Of a stretch of DNA of 64,000 nt, positions 1 to 11,000 are shown one piece after another. The notes under the pieces are model-generated. The model made no database searches, had not been told where the DNA came from, and was given only the letters and a program-made list of their open reading frames with translations. The DNA is taken from the NCBI RefSeq assembly GCF_000003815.2, contig NC_049991.1, positions 2,288,657 through 2,352,656 of the forward strand, given 5' to 3'. The first letter of the stretch is position 1, and every line of letters starts with the position of its first letter. The translations under genes and the position numbers were made by a program. This DNA is from Branchiostoma floridae (lineage: Eukaryota; Chordata; Leptocardii; Amphioxiformes; Branchiostomatidae).

Positions 1-180
1 GTCTATACTCTGCTGGTGACTACTTCTCTGGAATGTCATCATCTTCTATCTACAAAACAAAGCTGTGTTACAATCTATAGGTAGAGAAAATAGGAGAGGA
101 CCAAGAATGGGGCCCTGTGGGACACCAAGTGCAATAACATTCTTGGTGCAAAACCGGTTACATTTTTTGTTGCTCTGTTA
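1..180 (-). mobile_element. LINE reverse-transcriptase fragment
   Basis: Read on the minus strand from about 150 to 85, the sequence encodes LGVPQGPILGPLLFSL, the conserved RT motif of non-LTR retrotransposons. The reading frame decays on both sides. It sits in CRLF3 intronic DNA left of exon 3. Confidence 0.75.
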
Positions 181-539
181 GTACTTTGGTCACATAGTCA
201 GTAGATAGACAAAAAGTGGGTTTCACCCAATATCATCAAAAGAAAAAGGATCATTTTGAAGAAAAAAAATTTAACAAAAACAAAAATTGGAAATTGGGCA
301 TTTTTTAAAGCTCTATGATCAACACATAGAAATCAATTATCAAATACCAAAAATGCAAAAGCTCTGATATATTCCAGGTACATACATTCCTGTGAATTAT
401 TTTTCTCACTACAAAATTACAGTCAAAAACATCATACAAAAAATCAATGTTTACACTTTTAAGCCACAATGGCTACCTTCTGTACTGTATATGTTCACCT
501 CATACCATGTACCAGGATGTACTCACACACAGTACTCAC

Positions 540-3500
540 CTCATACCATGATGCTAGAACTCCTCCTGGCCTTTCCCGTAGTTCCTCTATTTGCACTGGT
601 GCATGGGCCAGGACATAGCCGTCACTCCCTATCTCCTCTGGCAGTTCAGTGATACAGGCTGGGTCCAGGCCAGCCAACAGTATACAGGGGACCTCTGACA
701 ATGGGGGCACCTCTGGCAAGCTGCAGTGACAAAGAGAATTGCTAGAGGGCTCTGATGCATGGGCTACAAATGTGATGAAAAACACAGAAATGGTACAGAC
801 CCCTTACCCTGAATTTTAAGTGACCTCCTGTCAAATTTTGGGTCAGGAACAAAAAAAAACATTTTAAAAATTTTAATTCTTTGCTCCTTTGCTCTTATAG
901 GATAGTTGAGTCTTTTTCAAGTCACCCCTCTACATTTAATCAATAAACTAGCCCTGTGTTACAATGATTGGATGAAAGATAATTACCTGTTCAGTGATCT
1001 GCTATTGTTCCTGTCACAGAATGACTTCAACTCCGAAGCTGCTACAACTTCACTGGCTTCTACTAGCTTTTCTCCTGTTCATGTGATATAGAAACAATAG
1101 AGAGATACTACAGTATGTCAAGTGAATTTTTCAACTGCCATTCTGAACACCAATATGCTGTAGAATAACATTCAAGGTTAAATGTAACATATACAATAGT
1201 TGTTTCTATACGTCTTGAACTTAATTTGAGCCAACTCTAAAAGCACAAACTTATTTGGCTGCAACCAATTGCAAATCAGTTTGACAATCAAGTTTAAAAG
1301 CATTTTGTATGTGTACTACACCTTCTTCTATCACAGTTAAATCCTCTATGATGGAATTCTTCACAACGTCTTCACATTCCCTGAGTGGCTCCAATGATTC
1401 GCCCTCAATCTCTTCTACTCTGTCCAGCAGCTCCCTCTGTCTGGTATCTATTGCACTGCAGATGGCCTCCTTCAGCTCTTGGAAGTGTTTCTCCACTGTA
1501 GACTTGGCTTCATGGGCAGAACTCTCAACCTATCAGGAACATATAGAAAAAAACATTTTATTTACCCCATAACCAATAAAAATGCGGTGCCAAATGTCCA
1601 ATTTAGAAGGCTAAATGTCATAGATTTAGTTTGATTTCTTCAAAGTCTTGGTAAACCGTTGTATATCTACAATGTCATGCATTTTAAACCCCAAGACCTT
1701 ATCTCCAAGCAGATCCTATGGTAGCACACAGCTGGCTATGGTACTAGTACTAGTAGTAGCCATTGGCTGGCCAGCTACACTTTTTTGCCAGCTTTTTATT
1801 CTATCTTATGCTACCGTAGGATCTGCTTGGAGAATATCCAAAAACATATAGCAACCTGTGAAAAGTGCCTTGAAAAAAAAGTAACCCCTAATGCCTGATG
1901 AACCCACAATGCCATGACAATATTATTTAAAAAAAAAACTGTTTTGAAGGTGGTAACTTTTGGTGCTCCTTAATTCCATTTCAGATTGTATTTAATTAGC
2001 TTCTCGAAGCCAAATTCCTCTTGTAGCATGCATATTCCAATGGTTAGCGACCCTGCCTTTGGACCAAGAGGTTGGGAGTTTGAATTCCGGCTGCGTCGCT
2101 CACCTGACATGCATACTACTTTAATTTAAAGGTTGTAGTCCTAATAATAATAACAATAATAATTAATAGGTCGGGGGTTAAGCTGTGGTCCGCAGCACTT
2201 CTCATAGTCCCCTTTTGGGTTTGGGATTGTTAAAAACAGCTACTCAGTACTTAGTAGTAGGAGAATTTTCCTGTTACAATGAACCTGTAAAAACTGTGCA
2301 ATTGGCATCTGTCTTCACTGTCACAACTAGAGGAAAAACAGCTCTTCAGTGAGCTAAACTGGTTCAAGATCACTTTCTTTCTCTCAGCAAGGCTTCCTGA
2401 AAAAATCCTGTGATCTAACAATACTATCTACCATATACTGCCCCCTTTTGAGGAATTCCTTACAGAAAGATATTTTGGTTCTCATTTCAAACACGATTCC
2501 TACTTCGAGTTGTAAATCAACGCTATTGACACCGTCCTACTTTACATAACGCAGCAGGGCTGCGCTTCGGAAGATAAGAAACAAGGTAACCTCGGGAGAA
2601 ATGGGGCATCTGATGCAATTCTCCATAATAAAGGATATCATTATGTCAGATAATGCAATTATTATGTGGCCATTCACTACATCCCCTTTCATACTAAAAG
2701 CCATTTATAAAGCTTCCTTCTATGAGGATCTCATTAAAAATTCAATAACAACTCCATGCAATCATTTCTATAGTGACATATTGGTCACAGACACAAATAG
2801 GACAAAGCATACATTATTTATAAGGTCCCCAAAGGCATGTCAGTATAAGGGCTAGGGTGACACTTTGTAAAGAGGGAACAACAATGTTGTTACTGTTTCT
2901 GAAAGGACGGAGCTAAATCATGAATCTATTATGTGGCAAATTGATAAAGTATTTACATAAGCAGCTAAAATATTGGTGACAGTCACAGGCAGTTTTGAGT
3001 GCAGTTATTACTGTGAAATGTCAGTACATGACATTTGAAAATATTTCTTGAATTACAAAATGATTACTTTAACCACAACATTAAAAATAAAACAGCCACT
3101 GAAAAGCATCAAAACCGGATTGGAACTAACTGTCCTGACACAAAAAGAGGGCTACTAAACACTGTAATGTATAAATGATCATAAGTCATACAGTGTCCAT
3201 TGGAATAATATTGACATAGCTAGTTTGTGTCAATAAATGTGGACTTTTTTTGCATGTTGAAAATTGAAATTCTAATAAACCAAAGGACACAAAGTACCAT
3301 ACCAGTTTATTGGCATGTAGTGTCTACTATTGGATTTAGAACTCCATCTCTACATAACTTCAGAACTGTGCATATTAGAGTCGATTCCAAGTCACCATTA
3401 GGGTTTTTAGGTGATATTTGTAATTAGTCAGAATTACTTTGAATTAAAGAATATCTGAGCCACAATAATTAAATTCTTTTCAAAAAATTGACTAAGAAAA

Positions 3501-6500
3501 TACTCATCTATTTGAATTCCTTTGAATATTTTAGAAACATGTTGAAAGTAACTGTACAAAAATATCTTTATTTAGAATAACTGTGAAACCTCTGTGCGAT
3601 AATTTCATATTTACAAATATTTACAAATATTTGTAAACTTTGCCAAATGGTAAAATTAGTTTATTGCCCCCATTTAAGTAAGCCCTATTGTTGCATCTGT
3701 ATATTTTTAGATTTCAATGCTGTGCACTGGTGGATCCTTTGTGGTGGGCCATTGTTGCATAGCACCCAACCATCCTTTGCAAGGATGTGTGAATTACTAT
3801 CTTCCCAGCCCACTGAACCATTTACAAAAAATGGTACAAAATGGTAGAAAATGATAAATAATGGTAGAATGCTGTTATCATTATTTAGAAACCATTAGAA
3901 GTATCAAATTCCACACCATGAATATTTCCAAAGTTTATACAAGACCAGGGAAATATCTATAAAGTTGAAACAGTGTTAAAAATATTTCTGAAGTATCAAA
4001 TGTCCTAGACATATAATTACAAAACTTTAAAATCAATTCTAAACATTGGCAACAAACATCCGCACGGTGTCTTGGAATGGACTCTACTAAGTGGCCTGTC
4101 AATTTTATCTATCTGTGTAACATCACGACATAATTCAGACTTTCACTAATGGTTTAAGGGCAGGCATACACTAAAACAGTAGAGTAACTGGCACATTCTA
4201 GATACTAGATATAGCTGAAATGTCAACGTTAACTTAAAGTTTACTTTTTAGTTATCCATGCTGTCACTTTTAGCGACTTGTAAGTTGTATATCATTCAAT
4301 GTTGGATACTGTGACACATATAATCTAGTAGGCAAATTTGAATTTGTAGACTTGAACAGACATTAAAGTTTTTTAGCAAAAATGGATGAGTGCAAATTCT
4401 AGATAAACATAGCCAAAATGTCACATTCACTTTCAGGTTAAATTATCCATGCTATCACTTTCATACCATATTTATATCAAAAATATAGACTGTGACAAGT
4501 TTAAGCTTAGTTTGAATTTTTAGACTAAGTTGAAGTTGAACAGGCATTGAACATTTTTCAGAAACCTGGATTCTGTACAGGCACCAAGTTTTTTTAGCCA
4601 GTGGGCCCCTTTGCCGCAGTGGACATCTGTTCCTGCTGTGATAACGATTTTCTGTAAAGTCCGCCGGTCAATAATAAATGTTTGCTACTCACAAACGCAA
4701 ACAAAACGGAAACAAGTCACAAATTTACTCTCACATCAAAGCTAGTTCCGCTTTGTGCAGTTTTTATCTTAACCGTACTCATTTTGTTATTTTTCTTTGC
4801 ATAATGAATTTTATTGTAAAACTTTAAAAGGAATTATGATGAAGTAATGCCTGTACCATATGCTGCATTACAAAGTTAATTACCATTGATTAATCATTGT
4901 TGCGGTATTCTAATTGCTCCATAATGGCAGCCAAGTACTACACTTAACTAGACAATGATAAATTATGCAGCTTTGTGGTTATCCTTGTAAAATAAAGATA
5001 GAGTGCTTTAATAGGAAGAAAACCAGTGCTAATATGAACATACAAATATTTGCCTTTTCTTTGGGCCTGTGGGTTTTAAAACAGACAAATATACTGCAGT
5101 TATATCTTTTTGTAAAATGGTCTTTAGATAATCTGACGATGTATATGTACACATATTCATATGCTCTAGAAAATACACAATTCTACGAAAGCATATACAG
5201 ATAGAATGCAGAAAACTATTTGTCTTCTTTTTATTGTATTTCTTTAAGTCTTATATGTTCTTGTACTTCCCTGATAATGTTATACGTAAATTTGAGGAAG
5301 ATTTATTAATTTCAATTAAGCCGTGCATCATATTGGACTGATTTGTTATTAAATTGATTTCATATCCATGCTACATGTTCTCTACTCGATTTTGTCAGTT
5401 ATAATATGATTACCCTGAAAAGGTTATATTGGTGCAAGGGACATGTCAGGAATCGTGATGAACTGTGGCAAAAGAACTACAGCATTGTGCAGCTTTATAA
5501 AGTGTACAGTGTTAAGATCAAAGCCCAGAGGTGCTGGGTTTGAGTCCCTTAACATGCCCCGGCATTGTGTCCTTGGAAAAAGCAATTTACAACTTCTTCG
5601 CCTGAATCGGGTGAAAATGGGTGCCTTAAAGCTTCAGTTAGGGACGTCCCTTGTACATGTATTGGTACATCATTCACCCGGACGAGAGACCTGGCGCATC
5701 CCCGTCTTGTAATTAGCCAGTGTAAGGGTATGTCACCCCGTAAGGGGCAGTATAACCCCGTCGTGTGTAAACATGTGTGAACATGTTTGATCACATCGAC
5801 CGATGATCTTATATTGGACATTAAATGAAGGTCCCGTGTATGAGGAGAGTCACATTATTCGAACCCATCACACTTATTGAAATGTGTAGGTACTTCCCAG
5901 TATGAGTGGATCAAATAAATCTGTCTGGATATGCAGCTTGTACTCTTCAGTAAAAAAATGCTGTTTTATGCCGTAAGATGGTTCGGGTATGCAATACAAA
6001 CAAACACAAAGAAACAATTCTTATTACTTATTACTGCCTATCATAAAGGAGGTTCCCTCTTTAACCTCCTTGCTAATTATCTACATTTTGTAACCCTTAA
6101 CCAAGACAAAATTTCTCTTAAAAGACCACCTTAGCAGGAATAGTGTTAAACTTACATGATGATGATCTACAGCTACTTGTTTCTGGATGATTTACTACAA
6201 CAACAGATGTTTGACCAATAGAGGTCAAAGGTTAAGTGGCTTAGGGTTTTCAATTCAAAGGCAAATGTCAGGCCTATTTGTACTTGTGGCTTGAACTAGG
6301 TATATGTAAATACAAGAGAAGACGTGGCGCACACTAGCAAGTATGAGCCAATGATGTTTAAGTCTCAGTACCAGATTCCAAGGTTGCTGGGAAAAAAGTA
6401 GAAATGGAACAAATAGAGGAGTAAGCCAGCCAGAGAGGTACAGCCGGCTAGGGAACAGTGTGCGACCCACCAGACTCCATAGGTCGCTGGAAAAACCATA

Positions 6501-7657
6501 GAAATGGAACAAATAGAGGAGTAAACCAGCCAGAGAAGTACCGCCGGCTAGGGAACAGCGTGCGATCCGTGTTCTACGTTTTTTCCAGCGACCTATGGAG
6601 TCTGGTAGAGACTATAATGATGTATGTTTAGACAGAAGGCAGTTTGCCAACCTTGTACCATTGTCAGAAGGAAACAGGCTTCTTTCCATGACTGTATATG
6701 GATTTTTTTTTGTCAGACCACCTTGTGGATTGAATGATTTGCATACTAAGTATGGAGGAGAATTTCAGAAACACTTTTAGCTATATGCCCTTTGCTATAG
6801 GTCTCAACAGTATAATTTAGAACAGTAGGATTTTGTAATTATTAAGAACCTTTTGTTCCTAGCCTTTTATCTACAACAATCACAAAAGAAGAGGAATGTT
6901 TGAATTTGCCTAAAACAATTTCCATTTCCCCAATGAATCCAAAGACCATGAAGATAAAGTTTGGTAAAAAAAAATATGACGATGTAATGTTAACATTACA
7001 TTACAATGACAAGACTTATGAATGAGGATGTCTTAAATATAAAAATATTAATTACCTGCTGTAGATGATCAAAAGAAAGTCAACCTTACATGAATATTAA
7101 CATGAAATATTCAATACTACATAGGGATACTGATAATACACCATACTAGTGTCTGTTGATACATATGAAAAAGAAATAATCTCTAAATGAAAAATCTTTG
7201 AATTAGTTGAATATGAAAATCATTTTCTTGTCTTTAATTACCTGATGATGTAAAATTAAAAATACCAATAACCCACAATAACAATAAGCATAAATTTCTA
7301 TCAACAGAAACATCAAAAACACATATTGCATACTACTAATACGTTTTACAGTACAGTCAAACCTGTATTAGGGGCCACCTCTACACTTTTTGTCGGTCCC
7401 TTGGGTATTTTATCTACAAGTTGCCATCTCTATACAGAGGCCACCTGTCTATAGTGGCCAAATTTGTCCGGTCCCTTGAGTGGCCGCTATAGACAGGTTT
7501 GACTGTATCATCCTATGTTGTAAATTACTAGATGTTCTTTAAATACCTGAGTTTTGGCCAACCCAAGGAGCTTCAGCCTGTCTTCAAGTTGTTGCACATG
7601 TTCCCTGGCCTGTAAGATCGTTTCCTTGATGGAAGACAGTTCCTGTAAGTCTCCCAT
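540..7657 (-). CDS. CRLF3: Cytokine receptor-like factor 3 (CRLF3), N-terminal three exons, runs off left edge
   Basis: Three coding exons are visible on the minus strand: 7547-7657 (37 codons from ATG at 7657, donor at 7546), about 1251-1529 (acceptor AG at 1530-1531) and 540-763 (acceptor AG at 764-765, donor GTGAGT at 539). Exons 1 and 2 join in phase 0 and give an N-terminal coiled coil (QAREHVQQLEDRL, then EKHFQELKEAI and ELLDRVEEIE). Exon 3 encodes LPEVPPLSEVPC and APVQIEELRERPGGV, which match the CRLF3 linker and the start of its fibronectin type III domain. CRLF3 is an intracellular, conserved metazoan protein; the insect form is reported as a neuroprotective cytokine-receptor-like protein. 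The rest of the FN3 and the SPRY-like C-terminal part must lie left of position 1. The exact 3' end of exon 2 is uncertain: GTGTAG near 1310 and GTTGCA near 1266 are candidate donors. A small exon could also be missed between 764 and 1251. Confidence 0.87.
1703..1832. mobile_element. Short TIR element, CTCCAAGCAGATCCTA family
   Basis: Its ends CTCCAAGCAGATCCTA and TAGGATCTGCTTGGAG are perfect inverted repeats. It belongs to the same family as the element at 44420-44601. Confidence 0.75.
2036..2300 (+). mobile_element. tRNA-derived SINE
   Basis: TGGTTAGCGACC (A-box-like) and GGTTGGGAGTTTGAATTCC (B-box-like) are followed by a body ending near GTGCAATTGGCATC. A related copy begins near 19977 (GTGGTTAGCAGCCCTGCC). 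Confidence 0.65.
4195..4570. repeat. Diverged direct duplication of about 200 bp
   Basis: 4200-4380 and 4395-4565 share the same order of blocks: CTAGATA, AAAATGTCA or GAAATGTCA, TTATCCATGCT.TCACTTT, GACTGTGAC, TTTGAATTT, GAACAG.CATT. Indels are frequent, so the duplication is old. Confidence 0.5.
5480..5930 (+). mobile_element. tRNA-derived SINE
   Basis: The B-box-like GCTGGGTTTGAGTCCC is followed by ATGCCCCGGCATTGTGTCCT. The 3' part GAACCCATCACACTTATTGA and GAGTGGATCAAA recurs at 18410-18475 and 32870-32930. The segment TAACCCCGTCGTGTGTAAAC is shared in inverse orientation with 35480-35510. Confidence 0.7.
6361..6612. mobile_element. TIR element with internal 100-bp direct repeat
   Basis: The right end CCAGCGACCTATGGAGTCTG, then GTAGAGACT, is inverted at the left (AGTCTCAGTACCAGATTCCA). 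The block GAAATGGAACAAATAGAGGA occurs at 6401 and 6501. A relative lies at 34102-34293. Confidence 0.7.
7354..7505. mobile_element. Mariner-like MITE with TA duplication
   Basis: CAGTCAAACCTGT and ACAGGTTTGACTG are terminal inverted repeats flanked by TA (7352-7353 and 7506-7507). It lies about 40 bp inside CRLF3 intron 1 from the exon 1 donor. Confidence 0.75.
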
Positions 7658-8098
7658 CTTGTGAGACAGTGTCTTACATCTCCCAATCCCGGCTAAAGTC
7701 TGGATTTTCGCCAGGTAAACATGTAAAACATGCTCCTCCTCTTTCTTCTGTCCTCCTTCCGGGAGAAACCGGAAGTGAATGCGAGTTGCGCGCGCAGGTC
7801 GCCGTGTTAATTTCCCTACGCTATGATTGGCTAATTTCGCCGGTCAAGGGTTATCCAATCAATTTTTCTGGACTATGATTGGTTAATTTTGTGGGTCAAA
7901 GAGGTCGTGTGCATTTTTTCGCACTGTGATTGGTCAACTTGTAGTTCAAAGGTCATTCAGAACCTTGGCGCCTTTTCTTGTGTCTTTCCAAATTTTCTCC
8001 CGCTTGAAATCTTGAAGAAGGATTTTGGATGCTGTTTTAGCCAGAAGTTGGACGATCGTGAGGAATATTTATTAATTTGCAGAGGAGAATATTTCAGT
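7658..8098. promoter_or_regulatory. Compact bidirectional promoter between CRLF3 and ATAD5
   Basis: Only 441 bp separate the two start codons. The stretch holds three inverted CCAAT boxes (ATTGG at 7826-7830, 7878-7882 and 7929-7933, about 51-52 bp apart), each in a similar CTATGATTGGYTAA-type context and followed by a GGTCAA or GTTCAAAG block. A forward CCAAT lies at 7855-7859. An E2F-like TTGGCGCC is at 7965-7972 and CTCCCGCTTGAAA, resembling a CDE/CHR pair, begins near 7998. CCAAT arrays with E2F or CHR sites are typical of NF-Y-driven cell-cycle genes, which suits a replication factor such as ATAD5. No TATA box is evident. The factor assignments are inference. Confidence 0.6.
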
Positions 8099-11000
8099 AT
8101 GGACATAAGGTACGTGGAGGTTCTGAGAATGGGAAGTTAGGACATGATTTTGGCCAAAAAAACAGACAAAGCAAATTTTGGAGAGTTTGGCGGATGGATG
8201 TGGGGGAGGGCGACTTTTGCATAGACAACAAACTTCCAGTCAGTGGTATATATCCAGTATGTAAGAAATGTTTTTGTTAGAACTCAAACCTCGTGTCATG
8301 AACAGAGAAAACGCTGCAAAGAAGAAAACTGCTTTGATCTCATTTGTCGCGACTTTAAGCATATGGGGTGAATTGTTATCTGGGGGAGGGGGGCGATTCA
8401 CAACCTAGGTAGGTTTTGTTATACTAGTATTTTATGTAAATATAGAAGAAATATTTTCAATTTTGGGACCAAAACGTTCCTTACGGTTGATTTATACTTA
8501 GATAAAGAACACGTTTGCCGAACCTGGATTGTATTCGCTTACAATCTCACCATGACTTATTTACGACACATAAATAAATGTTTATGGACGAGCGCGATGA
8601 TGTTATAGTTTGTGAGTAAAATGTCCCCTATGTTGAAGGCAATTTGTGAGGTTCAAAGGGATCTATAGAAAACATATGTAATGTATGTTAATATGTTTAC
8701 CTTATTTAGACCAGGGTAGCCCCATCAATGTTGGGTGCAGTTAGTGTCGTCATGGAGACGTCATCAGGGGTGGGCTGTCAGCAACAGGTAAGAAAACAAA
8801 CTTGCTGAAAATGGGGGTCTTCAATGGGGGGACCTGACAATGGTTAATGGTAAATTTAGTAGGTCTAGTAAAAGTTAACGATAAATTTAAGAGGGCTGCT
8901 ATTGAGAACAGCATCACTTTACAGTAAGTTGGTTGGTGCACATTTTCTATTCTCACCTTGCCAGCTACGATTAACTGTGAATGAAATAGCTTGTTTTGCC
9001 TTACAGAAAAGCCATGCAAACCCTCACAAATGTTTAGTTAAAAGTATGACAATGAAAATACTAGAATATGCATTTTATTGAGAACTGTGCCTCTTGAGCA
9101 TTTCTCTAAAATCTTTTTTAAACATCAACATGACATAATTTTTTTCCGTACAACAGTCCAGTAAGAAAGAGAAGATGGCAGATGCAAAGTGCCCCCCTCC
9201 CACCCCTAACCTCATCACACAGTACTTCAAGTCTCCGCCAAAACCCGAAATCACCTCTCCAAAAACCTCAGGCATTCTGGGATACTTCAGGCCAATGGGA
9301 AGCAGTCCATCGCAACAACCATCATATAAGCAGCAAGGAGCGGTTGGTACCAAGTTGGCCTCACCTATTGCTACTCCTAAATCTACATCTGACAAAGATA
9401 CAGGCAAAACTATAAAGGAGAAAGCAACCAAGAGCAAACTCAAGAAAGTTACGAAAGCAAAGAATAAGACACCAGTCAACAAGGATGTGGAAGAAGTGAA
9501 CGAGCAAGATGGCAATCAGAAAGTGGATGTGAAAGAGTCGGGAAAAGTAAAAGAGTCGAACAAGACTGAAACAGAATCCTTGCTGTGTTCTAGAGCTGAG
9601 AATAGGGATGGTGCCGCAGTGGGAAACAACAGGAAGTCAAAGAAGAGAAAAAAGAGTGACATTCTGAACTCTTCTGTTGAGGATATTGAGGCACAGCCAA
9701 AGAAAGCATCCAAAGTGTCAGTTTTTCTTTGCCGGGCTAGAACCCAGCTCAGGAGTTCACCTGNNNNNNNNNNNNNNNNNNNNNNNNNNNNNNNNNNNNN
9801 NNNNNNNNNNNNNNNNNNNNNNNNNNNNNNNNNNNNNNNNNNNNNNNNNNNNNNNNNNNNNNNTCAACCAAAACAGAAGATAGTACAGAAGAAATCAAAC
9901 TTGCACCCACAAATGTAAAGAAACAGGACACTCCACAAGAGGGTAAACCTGCAAAACAATCAGATGGAGGCATGATTGAAGTGGGAGGAGTCAACCACTG
10001 CAAACTAGCAGAGGAAAATTTGATTGACAGGCCTACATCTCTAGAAGAATCCATCTGTGAAATCGACACAGGCAATGATGACTCAGTGATGATGATATCT
10101 TACCATGACTACTTGTCTCACAGCCAATCAGAAGCTGAGGAGGAAGAGGATGACAAAGTCACCACTGATGTCATTGACCTAGAGAACAATGACCCTGAAG
10201 ACTCCAACAATGTTGGAGATATAATATCTTACAGTGACTTTCTTAAAGGGGGTATAAGAGAAACAAAAGATGCCCATCACACTGAAGATGTTAAAATTGT
10301 TGACGAAACATCGAATCCGGAAATACCGTATGAAGACTTTGTGAAGAATATGGGTAATACCACAACTGAGAATAACATGGATGCAAATGATGTATCTAAA
10401 CAGTCAGGAGAATTACTATCTGGATCACCAAACTCATCAGGACAAGGAAAGATGGTGACAGTAGAAGCACAGGTCCACTGTCTTACAGAGGAAGGTGTTT
10501 CTAAGAAAAAACCAACAGAGTTACTAAAACAAGGCAAAAGAGCATCAACTCCTAAGACCAAGGGGAGAAAAAAGTCTAATGTCGTTATAGAAGAAGTGGA
10601 CTTAGTCATCGAGGAATCAAATGACAGTAACAAGAAGGTAAACGAAGAAAGGGCGAAGATCCAAAAGTCGATCACAGCAGCAAGGAACCTCGATCCGGAA
10701 ACAAGAGCACGCAATGAAGAGATCAAGAAAAATTTCATGGCGAACTTTCGACAACCTGCTGCGAAGAAAAAGGCGGCAGAAGCAGAAGAAAAGAATGAAG
10801 AATCTGCAAAAGAAGAGCAAGAGAAGGAAACTGAAGATGCAAAAGCTGACAAGAATCGATCCGTCAAGTCCTTACCCCCTGCATCTAAGAGTAACACCAG
10901 GGTAAGAAAACCTGCGTCTAAGAAAGCATTAGAAGAGAAAGAAGAAGAAAGTCCAGTTTTGAAGAAAACTGCAAAGTCTGACAGAAAAAATACAAAGAAG

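Larger units (their letters stand above)
1860..7350. other. CRLF3 intron 1 (most of it): AT-rich, no coding exon seen
   Basis: I found no convincing exon here. It contains the SINE at 2036, a diverged duplication at 4195-4570, a SINE at 5480-5930 and a TIR element at 6361-6612. The remainder looks like unremarkable AT-rich intron. Confidence 0.6.
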
